Below, piece by piece: positions 1-8,349 of a stretch of 64,000 bases of DNA. The stretch is from Flavobacteriales bacterium (GTDB taxonomy: Bacteria; Bacteroidota; Bacteroidia; Flavobacteriales; CAJXXR01): contig JAOAQX010000023.1 in assembly GCA_025210805.1 (NCBI GenBank), positions 186,001 to 250,000 of the forward strand, given 5' to 3'. Below the pieces are notes generated by a model, which made no database searches, was not told the DNA's origin, and saw nothing but the letters and a program-made list of their open reading frames with translations. The position numbers were made by a program, and so were the translations under genes. Numbering within the stretch: position 1 is the first letter of the stretch; the number at the start of each line of letters is the position of its first letter.

Positions 1-11
1 AAGATAAAGAG

Positions 12-42
12 AAGACTTTTTGAGCAATCAAAGGTCTTTTTT
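12..42 (+). terminator. Intrinsic terminator of an upstream unit
   Basis: Two arms (12-23 and 28-39) form a hairpin with a GCAA loop and one or two G-T pairs, followed by a T run. A near-identical hairpin lies at 31467-31498 behind the OLD-family gene, so the gene ending just left of the window probably belongs to the same kind of accessory unit. Confidence 0.6.
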
Positions 43-187
43 GGTGGGAAAATATCGGTTTATTGTTCGTTTTTTGGAAAAACCTCACTACAAGACATAG
101 CGATCCCATTACGTCTTAGCGTTTCGTTTTTTTTACCTGCAGGCTTTATCTACTAAAAGTTCTCTTTTTTTTCATAATCCGTAATTT

Positions 188-267
188 TAACTTTCTTAAA
201 ATTAGAGAATTTTGTAGTTTTAGGTACTATTGAGAAAAAGCTACCCGTGAAACGGGTTTAGTTCAAC
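188..267 (+). repeat. 5' element E, copy 1 (promoter plus hairpin)
   Basis: About 80 bp similar to 31506-31582. It contains a promoter-like box TACTATTG (225-232, one mismatch from TAnnTTTG), then a small hairpin with arms ACCCG (243-247) and CGGGT (253-257), then a shared tail reading GGTTTAGTT. The other copy has arms ACCTG and CAGGT, so one stem pair has changed on both sides. The stretch 45-187 holds nothing else I recognise. Confidence 0.65.
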
Positions 268-337
268 ATTGCATCCAACGTCCATGTCTCCCAAAAGATC
301 ATCACGGCGTAGATGCAGAATCGTTACCCATAATTCA

Positions 338-928
338 ATGAAACTCTACTTTATACTATATACTGACATCATTCAAGAGGGATTATCAGAGACCGATTCT
401 TATAGGATTGCAATTGATAATAACGCTTTAATTAAGGTTGATGAATTCAATAATGAACTTCTAATTTCGAAACTTTCAGACGAACTAATAGAGAAAATTT
501 TAAAATCACATATTAGTGACACAGAATCGACTGATTACGAAGATGATTTAACGCCACTCGATGGAGGATTAAGGATTGAGTTTGATAAAATGACAATTGA
601 TCATCAATGTTGTAGTGAATTAAATGACTATAAAAATTGGGAAAAGATCATTGATGCACAAACTAAAGAGTGGAATGAGATTTGGATTGGGCATCCTTCG
701 ATTTATTATAGATTCGATAATGACGTAATAGAAATTTCTGATTATTATGATTCTAATCCAAAACAAGAAGATATAAAAACGAGACTAAGATTAGATAAAG
801 GTGAGTTCCTAAGCAAATTAGAAAAATCAATTGTAGAACTTAATGATTTTAAAAGAAACCTATATAGGGTTGTCGATATTGGCGACTTTAAAAACAAAAA
901 TATTTTGAAAGGAATTTTATTAAAATAA
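338..928 (+). CDS. Hypothetical protein, possibly immunity-like
   Basis: A 196-residue cytoplasmic protein without signal peptide or membrane segment. I chose the ATG at 338; an in-frame ATG at 269 also exists, but the extra 23 residues are basic and unlike the rest. The protein is acidic and carries HQCC near residue 88, then a Trp-rich stretch and the motif IWIGHPSIYY near residue 120. That HxCC/IGHP pattern recalls small bacterial proteins annotated as immunity-like, which is memory rather than a database result. It follows repeat element E (188-267) and is followed by a 3' repeat (944-998), so it looks like a movable accessory unit like those at 29-37 kb. Function unknown. Confidence 0.7.
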   Translation: MKLYFILYTDIIQEGLSETDSYRIAIDNNALIKVDEFNNELLISKLSDELIEKILKSHISDTESTDYEDDLTPLDGGLRIEFDKMTIDHQCCSELNDYKNWEKIIDAQTKEWNEIWIGHPSIYYRFDNDVIEISDYYDSNPKQEDIKTRLRLDKGEFLSKLEKSIVELNDFKRNLYRVVDIGDFKNKNILKGILLK

Positions 929-943
929 AGAACTAATAACTAA

Positions 944-998
944 TCTTCAAATTGCTCACAGAGCAAAACCTAAACTCAACAGCCAGCCCAAAAATATC
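944..998 (+). repeat. 3' element, copy 1
   Basis: Starts 15 bp after the stop codon at 928. It shares the core CTCACAGAGCAAAACC with 31412-31468, CTCACAAAGCAAAACC with 34453-34505 and a similar run with 36873-36920. The later hairpin part (CCCGAAACATCGGG in others) is degenerate here. Most copies lie directly behind an accessory gene on the same strand. Confidence 0.55.
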
Positions 999-1069
999 AT
1001 AACTCACTAAAAACAACCTATTTACTTGTTGTTCAAAAAACATTTCAACAACTTACCCCATTTAACTTG

Positions 1070-2293
1070 TTATTTTTTGATCAATACCCCATCTTCAGTA
1101 AAATGTTCTTCCATTTTCTCCGAAAGATTTTTTGGATTCCTGTATTTTCTCCTTTTAATCTTCCCATTTGTATGATACCAGATCGTTTCTTTGGTCTGAG
1201 AATTTGAATAAAATATTGGAATATTTTCCAAACTCAAATCCATCCTAAATACTTCCTTTCCTTCGGTACTAAAATGCGTATGTCTGATTTTTGAATCCTT
1301 ATGTTTTCTAGTATAAACGGGATTTCCCATTTGATATCTACTATTTACTAGGGTATCGCCTTTTTCATTTAAAATGAAATGCATTCCATGGCTCACCCCA
1401 TTTTTTACTCCCGAAAACACTCGCAATTTTCCATTGGGATAAAACCATTGGATACTTTCATCAAATAATCCATTTTTTCTTTTAGCGATCATCAAAGGAA
1501 ATCCACTTTTTGAAAATAAAGTGTCTGTACTCTCAATGACATTTAGTTTGAAATTGTATTTTTTCTCAAATGAAACCAGCATTTCTTGAATCGGAAATCC
1601 ATCTTTAACCTCCACATTATTTGTAGGAATTGGCGTTTCTGTAGAATCGAAACGTATTGTTTCATCTTTTTTATAATTGAGATAATCATAAGATTGAAGA
1701 GTACTTATTTTTTGATTCTTTGAAATGGTGTATTCGCTCAACCAAGCATCAAACACAGCAAAAGTTGCTTTTTTAGCACCACCGTTTTTATGATATCTTA
1801 TTTCGATATCCATCTGCCCTACTCGTGTTTTAAATAATTTTGGTTGCTCATTTCTATAGAACGAAATTTCTACCATAGGTGTTGCCCAATCAGCGCGTGG
1901 ATAGTATTTTAGTTTTTCTATTTTTTTCTCTGTATCTACAAGCTGATAAGTACTGTCCCAACCTATTTTCGAAAATGTGTCTTCTTCAAAGTCCTTGTCA
2001 AAGTATTTTATATTCTTGAACTTTTGAATATGTAATCCATTTACTGAGTATTTCTCTACGAAAACGGAATCTTGAATGTGAATTTCTTTTCCAATAAGTA
2101 CATTCACACGTCTTTTTTCTGAACGTTTGTATATGTTTTTGTACTGAAATAAAGAAAAATGATCTTTTCCGTGAACCTGTTTTATGGCGAAAAACTTCTT
2201 GTTCTTCTGAAAAATAGTATCAACCTGACCATAGAAATTGGTAGATAGAAATAAAGAAAAAATTCCCAGAAAAATAAATTTCCAATGTTGCAT
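1070..2293 (-). CDS. Exported protein with MORN-like (YwqK-type) repeats
   Basis: A 407-residue protein with an N-terminal signal peptide (hydrophobic residues 7-19, cleavage plausible after NFYGQ). The C-terminal 150 residues contain repeats of the form 'WFYPNGKL', 'HFILNEKGD' and 'WYHTNGKIKRR', typical of the MORN_2/YwqK family. Proteins with these repeats are common in Bacteroidota and their role is unknown. The N-terminal half, residues 25-220, is not recognised. It is transcribed alone, with a promoter box at 2309-2316. No lipobox is seen, so it is likely periplasmic or outer-surface. Confidence 0.7.
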   Translation of the reverse strand: MQHWKFIFLGIFSLFLSTNFYGQVDTIFQKNKKFFAIKQVHGKDHFSLFQYKNIYKRSEKRRVNVLIGKEIHIQDSVFVEKYSVNGLHIQKFKNIKYFDKDFEEDTFSKIGWDSTYQLVDTEKKIEKLKYYPRADWATPMVEISFYRNEQPKLFKTRVGQMDIEIRYHKNGGAKKATFAVFDAWLSEYTISKNQKISTLQSYDYLNYKKDETIRFDSTETPIPTNNVEVKDGFPIQEMLVSFEKKYNFKLNVIESTDTLFSKSGFPLMIAKRKNGLFDESIQWFYPNGKLRVFSGVKNGVSHGMHFILNEKGDTLVNSRYQMGNPVYTRKHKDSKIRHTHFSTEGKEVFRMDLSLENIPIFYSNSQTKETIWYHTNGKIKRRKYRNPKNLSEKMEEHFTEDGVLIKK

Positions 2294-2308
2294 TTACGTG
2301 TTTTATAA

Positions 2309-2316
2309 CAAAACTA
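2309..2316 (-). promoter_or_regulatory. Promoter -7 box for the MORN-like gene
   Basis: On the minus strand this reads TAGTTTTG, matching the Bacteroidota consensus TAnnTTTG, 15 nt before the ATG at 2293. No clear -33 TTTG partner was found. Confidence 0.4.
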
Positions 2317-2383
2317 ATCATTAAAGAAAACACTCGATACCATTTTTGGGTCTTATTTACAATAATCTTATACTTATAGGTTT

Positions 2384-2520
2384 TATACCGTTTACGGTGT
2401 TATACCCATATTTCAGCTTCTTTTTAAGGTGCGTTTACTTGGTATAACATCCCCGTTTCCCCCCTCGAATAGCATGTCCCGATTTTTCGGGCTTATAACA
2501 GTGAGTAATTAACACCGTAA
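2384..2520. repeat. Dispersed palindromic element, copy M1
   Basis: An intergenic element whose left end (ACCGTTTACGGTGTTATACCC) and right end (GTAATTAACACCGTAA) are related in inverted orientation to the ends of the elements at 14635, 36757, 42924 and 60722. Its middle has C-runs and a GTCCCGATTTTTCGGGC hairpin, also present at 43015-43034. No coding capacity. It resembles a non-autonomous (MITE- or REP-like) element. Confidence 0.55.
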
Positions 2521-2560
2521 CTTTTGTTTCTCTACGTTTATAAAGGGTTTTAACAAAAAA

Positions 2561-2589
2561 AAATCCCTTCATTTGATATGAAGGGATTT
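2561..2589 (-). terminator. Intrinsic terminator of the T9SS protein gene
   Basis: A perfect 12-bp stem (2561-2572 with 2578-2589) with a 5-nt loop, followed on the minus strand by a run of eight or more T (2553-2560 on the plus strand is A-rich). It lies 42 bp beyond the stop codon at 2631. Confidence 0.85.
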
Positions 2590-2630
2590 TCTGTTTTGTG
2601 ATTCAATCACAAATATTTTACACAAAGTAA

Positions 2631-4376
2631 TTATTGGATAATAATACTCTGTTGCTTTGCAGTAACTTTATCTGAAACTACTAGTGTGTACATTCCTGGT
2701 GTTAGAGCAGAAACATCAATTACTGTTTTCATTTCATAAGTCTTTGTATTCAATACCATCGCACCAAGTGCATTGTATATCACAATTCTTCTTTCTTTTT
2801 CTGAAGTAAACTCTACGTTTAATTCATCTCTTACTGGCATTGGATAAAGGTTTGCCTCTTCTCCTAGCTCTTCAAGACTTGTATTAAGTAATTCAATATC
2901 ATTTGAATCTCTTGAAGTTACGTTTAAGAAATTAAAAGTTTGTGTAGGAATCAAAGTAATGTTTACTTTAACAGTAGGAATATCCCATCCTTTGTAATCC
3001 AAGTTTTTGAATGAAAGACGGAAGTTTGCCGTATCACCATTTTGAATCAAATCGTAATTTTTCTTTTCTGCAAAAGTAGTAGAAGTTGTTTCAAATTTTG
3101 CACCTTCAAAAGTCACACATTCTGCTTCATAAGCTTCTTCGTCTGCTCTATAATCAGCAATAGTAATTACTTCTGGTGTAAATGTATTTCCTGTAGATGA
3201 AGCAGTAATATTTTCCGTTGGTTCAATCTGAAGGAAATTTCCGTATTCTTTTAATTTTCCTGTTAGGTTCTTAATTCCATCATATCTATCAAAAGATGTA
3301 GTAATTGTTCCTGCTGGATCATCAATAACAATTGCTCCAGTAGCATCCTGAATATACTTTTGGTTTCTGCTTGCATTCATATAAGTAATTAATGCTTCAC
3401 CAGAAAGTGTATAGTAGTCTCCAATAGTACCGCTTCTTAGTGCTGCAATATCAGCAACAGTATCAATTGTAAGTTGGTTTGCATTAAACTCTAATGTATC
3501 AACTTTAATAATTGAAGCATTTAATGGGTTTACTAAGGCTGCATGCATCTTGTAAGTACCAAACATAGTTACCGATAATTCCAACTCAGTAGAAGATAAA
3601 GGTAAAATAGTATCTTTAGATAAATCAGGGTTTATAATGTATGCTGCCATTAAAGCACCTGCTGGTACATTTGCTGTATCAATAGCAAAAGTTTCTTGTG
3701 ATGGTAGCTGTGATGCTAAATATCCTTTGTTAACAGTGTTATTTGCTTGGAAATTAATATTAGGTTGTGTAGTTACTCCCATTGTATGTTGTCCAAGGAA
3801 TGTAAATGTATTACTTGGGTGAATATTCCACTCTGCATTTGTTCCTGCTGTCCAAGATGCTGTATCTAAGCTTCCTGTAGTAATAGAAGATAATCTTGTA
3901 ATGGTATTGTTTGACGTTGCATTATTTCCATTTGCCAAATCCCAAGCTGAACCTGGATCTTCATTTGGATTTCCAATAATATCTAGAATTGTATAGGTAT
4001 TTGGAGCAGTTCTAATTGCTAAACCACGACCATCATCACCATTAAAACTTGCAACAGTACTTTGGTTATAGCTAAATGTGGTATCCGCTACATTCAAAAT
4101 ATCTGTAGTTGCTTGACTGTTTGCTATAACATATACGTCTTGGTCAGCTACTGTTGTTCCCATAGGGAAAGTAAGTGTGTCTGTCCATCCGTTTCCGTTA
4201 TACCCATACAATACTGCATAGTTTCCTAAATCAATAGAACTTCCTGATCCATTAAAGATTTCCAAAGCTTTGTTTTGCCCACTTCCTTCTACATACTCTG
4301 AGAAGAAAATTGAAGTTTGTGCATTTGCATTTAATCCAAATGCTACAATTGATGCAGCTAATAAAAGTTTTTTCAT
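2631..4376 (-). CDS. Lamin-tail domain protein secreted by T9SS
   Basis: About 581 residues starting at the ATG at 4376; a GTG directly before it is a less likely start. Residues 1-20 are a signal peptide ending in NANAQ. Residues 22-200 resemble a lamin-tail domain (FFSEYVEGSGQNKALEIFNG, the nucleic-acid and matrix-associated fold found in many secreted Bacteroidota proteins). Residues 300-400 resemble an OB-like DUF5689 domain (ALITYMNASRNQKYIQD). The last ~75 residues form a type A T9SS sorting domain (NLYPMPVRDELNVEF, GMYTLVVSD), so the protein should cross the outer membrane and be anchored or released. There is no nuclease domain. Ligand unknown. It is a single-gene unit with its own terminator. 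Confidence 0.85.
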   Translation of the reverse strand: MKKLLLAASIVAFGLNANAQTSIFFSEYVEGSGQNKALEIFNGSGSSIDLGNYAVLYGYNGNGWTDTLTFPMGTTVADQDVYVIANSQATTDILNVADTTFSYNQSTVASFNGDDGRGLAIRTAPNTYTILDIIGNPNEDPGSAWDLANGNNATSNNTITRLSSITTGSLDTASWTAGTNAEWNIHPSNTFTFLGQHTMGVTTQPNINFQANNTVNKGYLASQLPSQETFAIDTANVPAGALMAAYIINPDLSKDTILPLSSTELELSVTMFGTYKMHAALVNPLNASIIKVDTLEFNANQLTIDTVADIAALRSGTIGDYYTLSGEALITYMNASRNQKYIQDATGAIVIDDPAGTITTSFDRYDGIKNLTGKLKEYGNFLQIEPTENITASSTGNTFTPEVITIADYRADEEAYEAECVTFEGAKFETTSTTFAEKKNYDLIQNGDTANFRLSFKNLDYKGWDIPTVKVNITLIPTQTFNFLNVTSRDSNDIELLNTSLEELGEEANLYPMPVRDELNVEFTSEKERRIVIYNALGAMVLNTKTYEMKTVIDVSALTPGMYTLVVSDKVTAKQQSIIIQ

Positions 4377-4400
4377 CACTGTTTTTTATAGTTTCTTGTG

Positions 4401-4408
4401 CAAAAATA
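4401..4408 (-). promoter_or_regulatory. Promoter -7 box for the T9SS lamin-tail gene
   Basis: Reads TATTTTTG on the minus strand, fitting TAnnTTTG, about 24 nt before the ATG at 4376. No convincing -33 partner. Confidence 0.4.
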
Positions 4409-4435
4409 GTTAGTTTGAATAAGAAATTCTCCTAC

Positions 4436-5113
4436 TTAACACAAACTTAATCTATGCTTAATCAAAACTGAAATCATCTCCAACTGTTCTGCCATGGAAA
4501 GGTTTGAATTATCTATAAAAACTGAATCTTCGCACTCCACAAGAGGACTTTCTTCTCGGGTACTATCTAGATGATCTCTTTCTTCTAAATTTTGTAAAAC
4601 TTCTTCAAATTTTACCTCCTGACCATTTCCTTGAAGCTCTTCAAATCTTCTTTGAGCTCTTACTTTTGGCTTGGCTGTTACAAACAGTTTCAATTTTGCA
4701 TCAGGAAATACTACGGATCCAATGTCTCTTCCATCCATCACAACGGATTTTGTAGTTCCCATTTTTTGTTGAGCCGCCACTAAAAAAGTTCTCACTTCCT
4801 TTATTTGACTTACAAGGCTAACTTTACCAGAAACTTCCATGGTTCTTATAGCTTCAGATACATTTTCTTGATTCAAAAAAACTTGATCTCCTTCTAAGTC
4901 TATATGAATTTCTGCTAGTTTTTCGATCAATAATTGTACGGCTACTTCATTTCCTTCTATCAATCCATTTTTTATGGCATAGAGTGTTACAGAACGATAC
5001 ATAGCTCCTGTATCTACATAGACAATATTAAATCTTTTAGCTATTTGTTTTGCTATGGTACTTTTTCCCGTTGAAGAGTGACCATCTACAGCTATTTGAA
5101 AGATATTTTTCAT
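4436..5113 (-). CDS. cmk: Cytidylate kinase
   Basis: A 225-residue cytoplasmic enzyme that phosphorylates CMP and dCMP with ATP. The P-loop GHSSTGKST is at residues 11-19, followed by DTGAMYRSV (about 36-44), the family signature MDGRDIGSVVFPDA, and the lid RAQRRFEEL. Length is that of the normal family. It overlaps the SUI1 gene stop by 4 bp (ATGA type), so both are translated from one message together with the upstream 2OG oxygenase. No irregularities. Confidence 0.96.
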   Translation of the reverse strand: MKNIFQIAVDGHSSTGKSTIAKQIAKRFNIVYVDTGAMYRSVTLYAIKNGLIEGNEVAVQLLIEKLAEIHIDLEGDQVFLNQENVSEAIRTMEVSGKVSLVSQIKEVRTFLVAAQQKMGTTKSVVMDGRDIGSVVFPDAKLKLFVTAKPKVRAQRRFEELQGNGQEVKFEEVLQNLEERDHLDSTREESPLVECEDSVFIDNSNLSMAEQLEMISVLIKHRLSLC

Positions 5114-5460
5114 TTATTCCTTGTTACCTTGAATCCTTTTTTGATAAGAAATTGTTCTATTTTATCAATCGCTTTTCCTTGCATAACTATTTCTCCATTT
5201 TTTACACTTCCTCCTAATCCACAGTGAGACTTTACTTGCTTTGCAAAATCCTTGATGGTTTGTTCATCAGTATCAAAACCACTAATTACGCATACTTCCT
5301 TCCCTCCTCTTCCTTTTCTTTCGTATTGGATATGAAGTTTAGAAGTTCCAAAATCTGGAGCTTGATTTGCCAGCTCTTCCTCGTGTTTTTTATCAAAAGC
5401 TTGAACCTCTTCTTCAGAAAGAAGAGATTTTAAGCTATCGAGTCCATTCAATTTTGCCAT
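5110..5460 (-). CDS. SUI1/eIF1-like translation factor (YciH family)
   Basis: A 116-residue protein. The C-terminal ~80 residues form the SUI1 fold (YERKGRGGKEVCVISGF, LKS/VKSHCGLGGSVKNG, QGKAIDKIEQFL), a family shared with eukaryotic eIF1 and bacterial YciH. It probably binds the small ribosomal subunit and affects initiation fidelity. It sits 3 bp downstream of the oxygenase gene and overlaps cmk by 4 bp. The N-terminal 35 residues are charged and probably flexible. Confidence 0.93.
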   Translation of the reverse strand: MAKLNGLDSLKSLLSEEEVQAFDKKHEEELANQAPDFGTSKLHIQYERKGRGGKEVCVISGFDTDEQTIKDFAKQVKSHCGLGGSVKNGEIVMQGKAIDKIEQFLIKKGFKVTRNK

Positions 5461-5463
5461 TAC

Positions 5464-6411
5464 TTATTTCTTTTCTATAAGTCCTAGTTCTATTAATCTT
5501 TCTGTAAGATATTCTCCTGCGGTCATATCTTCAAACTGCTTTGGGTTGTTTTCATCTATACAAGATTCTAAACAATATAGTGATGTATCACTTGTAGGGT
5601 GTAAGAAAAATGGAATACTATATCTTGGTTGTCCCCATTGTTCTTTTGGAGGATTTACTACTCTGTGCGTAGTAGATTTTAATTTTCCGTTTGTCAACCT
5701 CTGCAACATATCTCCAACATTAACGACAATATGGTTTTCAATAGATGTTACTCCTACCCATTCGTTATTTTTATTCAAAACTTGAAGTCCATCTGCAGAA
5801 GCTCCCATCAATAAAGTAATTAAATTGATATCCTCGTGCTGAGCCGATCGTACAGCATCTTTTGGTTCTTCGGTAATTGGTGGATAATGAATCGGTCTTA
5901 AAATTGAATTTCCATCCTTTATTCTGCTATCAAAATAGAATTCATCTAAACCTAAATGTAATGAAATTGCCTGCAGCATAGATCTTCCAATGCTTTCAAG
6001 TTTTTGATATGTCGCCTTACCTGTAGGGTTAAACTCAGGTAATTCTTCAACAGTTACATTCTCTGGATAAGGATATTTTTCTTTATTCTCCACATACTGA
6101 CCAAAGTGCCAAAATTCTTTCAAATCTGGACTTTCTACTCCTTTAGCAGATTCTTTCCCAAAAGAAACATATCCTCTTTGACCTGCAATTCCAGGAATTT
6201 CGTATTTCTTTTTTGTTTCAAGTGGTAAACTAAAGAAATCTTTTACGTTTTTATATAATTGTTCTTGAAGTGTATCCCCAAAACCATGGTTTTTTACAGA
6301 TACAAATCCGATATCTTCATAAGCAGCTCCAAGTTCTTTTACAAATTTTGCCTTGCGTTCCTTGTCTCCCGAAAGGAAATCTGCTAAATCTACTGAGGGT
6401 ATATTTTTCAT
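5464..6411 (-). CDS. 2-oxoglutarate/Fe(II) oxygenase, isopenicillin N synthase family
   Basis: A 315-residue member of the IPNS-like superfamily. The N-terminal DIOX_N domain covers residues 1-110 (IPSVDLADF, VSVKNHGFG). The catalytic jelly roll holds the iron ligands H192, D194 and H249 and the 2-oxoglutarate contact R263-x-S265. The family contains many different oxidases and nothing here fixes the substrate. It is first in an operon with the SUI1 factor and cmk. That order suggests a housekeeping role rather than antibiotic synthesis, but this is inference. Its promoter is unusually complete (6429-6458). Confidence 0.92.
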   Translation of the reverse strand: MKNIPSVDLADFLSGDKERKAKFVKELGAAYEDIGFVSVKNHGFGDTLQEQLYKNVKDFFSLPLETKKKYEIPGIAGQRGYVSFGKESAKGVESPDLKEFWHFGQYVENKEKYPYPENVTVEELPEFNPTGKATYQKLESIGRSMLQAISLHLGLDEFYFDSRIKDGNSILRPIHYPPITEEPKDAVRSAQHEDINLITLLMGASADGLQVLNKNNEWVGVTSIENHIVVNVGDMLQRLTNGKLKSTTHRVVNPPKEQWGQPRYSIPFFLHPTSDTSLYCLESCIDENNPKQFEDMTAGEYLTERLIELGLIEKK

Positions 6412-6428
6412 AATACTACTTTTTTCTA

Positions 6429-6458
6429 CAAAAATACTAATTAAAAGGTGTCTTCAAA
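6429..6458 (-). promoter_or_regulatory. Promoter of the oxygenase-SUI1-cmk operon
   Basis: On the minus strand a -33 TTTG (6455-6458) is followed after 18 nt by TATTTTTG (6429-6436), the full Bacteroidota pattern TTTG-N18/19-TAnnTTTG. The ATG is 17 nt further at 6411. Confidence 0.6.
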
Positions 6459-6486
6459 ATGAGAAAACTTATAAATATATCGTATC

Positions 6487-6511
6487 ATGATCATTTTCAT
6501 AAAGTGATCAT
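6487..6511. promoter_or_regulatory. Inverted repeat upstream of the oxygenase operon
   Basis: Arms ATGATCA (6487-6493) and TGATCAT (6505-6511), separated by 11 nt, about 30 bp upstream of the -33 box. The size and position fit an operator for a dimeric regulator. The regulator is unknown. Confidence 0.35.
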
Positions 6512-6602
6512 AAACCAAGGCATTCAATAATGTTTAGTAGTGTAGAAAAGCGAAAATAATCAGGGTTTTATCCTAAAAAAAAATATATCCCGAAGACATT
6601 TT

Positions 6603-7343
6603 CTAAAAGCGAAACTCTTTGGTAAGGTGATTATAATCCTGTAGAACCGTTTTTATATATTGTTGATCATTCAATCTAGATTCCGTTTGAATGATACTGT
6701 CTAATTTGGCTCTCAATTTTTTCATAGTTGGATAATCATTGTGTTTTTGAGCTCTACTAAATATATTCTTAACGTGTTGCATATCTTTATCAGAAAGCAT
6801 CGTAACTTGTGGAAAAGTAATTTGATGAGAAGCTTGCGTTTCTGTATAAAAAGTTTGATTAATATCAAATTCTTTTTTCACATCCAGCACAATAGTATCT
6901 GCCAAGATATCTCCTATTCTTTGATTTTTTTTGCTTACCGCAGCGGTAAATACACCAATAAATCCATAGAAAGTAAAAATATCAACTAAATTAAAAATCC
7001 ATCTGATAAAATATTCCAAAAAACCTGCGGGAGCACCATTTGGCTTTACCACACGTGTTTTTACTAATATCTTACCTATTGTTCTTCCTTTAAAAATGTT
7101 TTCGAGTATAAGTGTATAAAAAGTAACTGGTGCAAAAAACAATAAAAATAAGGTTTGCCTACTCCATGGATCATGATCTACGATATCCATGACATTTGAA
7201 AAATCGATCACATTAATGATTGCAATCACATAGGCAACCTTAATAACTAAATCAATCAAAAATGCACCAATACGCTTTCCAACATTGGCAATTCGAAGGT
7301 TCAATTGGATGTTTTGAGAATTTATTGTTTGAATTAAAGTCAT
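6603..7343 (-). CDS. RDD family membrane protein
   Basis: A 246-residue inner-membrane protein. The RDD domain occupies about residues 15-150, with the diagnostic RIGAFLIDL at the first helix and several hydrophobic segments (30-45, 70-90, 105-130). The C-terminal ~90 residues are soluble and charged. It starts 34 bp from the divergent SpoIIM-like gene; this RDD/SpoIIM pairing recurs in Bacteroidota beside MoxR/DUF58 genes, which are absent here. Some RDD proteins act in ion transport; the job of this one is unknown. Confidence 0.88.
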   Translation of the reverse strand: MTLIQTINSQNIQLNLRIANVGKRIGAFLIDLVIKVAYVIAIINVIDFSNVMDIVDHDPWSRQTLFLLFFAPVTFYTLILENIFKGRTIGKILVKTRVVKPNGAPAGFLEYFIRWIFNLVDIFTFYGFIGVFTAAVSKKNQRIGDILADTIVLDVKKEFDINQTFYTETQASHQITFPQVTMLSDKDMQHVKNIFSRAQKHNDYPTMKKLRAKLDSIIQTESRLNDQQYIKTVLQDYNHLTKEFRF

Positions 7344-7377
7344 TTTGTATAAATTGTGAGCATAAAGTATATTTCAA

Positions 7378-8349
7378 ATGAGAGAACGTGCATTCGTTGA
7401 GCAAAATAAACAAAAATGGCTGGCAATAGAAGAAAAAATCAAAAATAATGAACCTATTGATCAGCTTTTTGATATTTATAATGAGTTTTCTAATGATTTG
7501 TCTTTCGCAAGAACTTATTATCCTAAGAGCAAATTAGTCCCATTTTTAAATGAGATTGTTGCGGCATTACATCTTCAGATTTATAGGAAAAACCACTATA
7601 CTCAAAACGGATTTATAGAATTCTGGAAAACTAAAATGCCCTTATTGTTTTATCAATATCGTGTTTACCTCATCGTAAGCTTTGCTTTTTTTATCCTCTC
7701 GGCACTTATCGGTGTAGTTTCTTCAGTGAATGACGAAGACTTTGTGAGCAAAATATTAGGAAGTCATTATGTCAATATGACAATTGAAAATATAGAAAAT
7801 GGAGATCCTTTAGCAGTATATTCCAGTGGTTCTACTTGGGGGTCAGCCTTCGGAATTATCTGGAATAATATCAGAGTAGGACTCCTCTCCTATGTATTAG
7901 GAATATTTTTCGGGATAGGAACGCTATATGTCCTGTTTAACAACGGAGTAATGGTAGGAGCTTTTCAATACTTTTTTGCGAAATACAATGTCTTACTCAT
8001 TAGTATATCAGGTATTTGGATTCATGGAGCCATGGAGATTTTCAGTATTGGGATAGAAGGAGGTGCCGGTTTAATCCTTGGAACAAGTCTTTTATTCCCG
8101 GGCACCTACAAAAGAATTGATGCCCTAAAAAAGGCAGCAAAAGACTCTGTTCTTATTCTCATTTCCACCTTTCCTTTTACCATTGCAGCAGGTATTCTTG
8201 AAGGATATGTGACTAGACATTATAATGATATGCCAATGGCATTAGCTTTCGCAATCATTATTATCAGCTTTGGAATCATCTTTTTCTATTATTTTCTTTA
8301 CCCTATATGGGTGAATAAACGAGTTAATCTCGAAAAAAATAGGGCTTAG
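7378..8349 (+). CDS. Stage II sporulation protein M (SpoIIM)-like membrane protein
   Basis: A 323-residue protein. The N-terminal ~95 residues are cytoplasmic and helical (MRERAFVEQNKQKWLAIEE). The rest has about five or six membrane helices, with the family pattern GVVSSV, IWNNIRVGLLSYVLGIFFGIGT and WIHGAMEIFSIGIEGGAGL. Named after the Bacillus engulfment protein, but the organism's other genes show no sign of sporulation, so the name marks the fold only. It is divergent from the RDD gene and ends 4 bp into the convergent YgiQ gene. Confidence 0.88.
   Translation: MRERAFVEQNKQKWLAIEEKIKNNEPIDQLFDIYNEFSNDLSFARTYYPKSKLVPFLNEIVAALHLQIYRKNHYTQNGFIEFWKTKMPLLFYQYRVYLIVSFAFFILSALIGVVSSVNDEDFVSKILGSHYVNMTIENIENGDPLAVYSSGSTWGSAFGIIWNNIRVGLLSYVLGIFFGIGTLYVLFNNGVMVGAFQYFFAKYNVLLISISGIWIHGAMEIFSIGIEGGAGLILGTSLLFPGTYKRIDALKKAAKDSVLILISTFPFTIAAGILEGYVTRHYNDMPMALAFAIIIISFGIIFFYYFLYPIWVNKRVNLEKNRA

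Noticed and set aside
5464-6411. Beta-lactam antibiotic synthesis from the IPNS-like gene
   Set aside because: The superfamily is broad, no ACV synthetase or related gene is near, and the operon partners are SUI1 and cmk.
7378-8349. Evidence of sporulation from the SpoIIM-like gene
   Set aside because: The family is widespread in non-sporulating Bacteroidota and no other sporulation gene is present.
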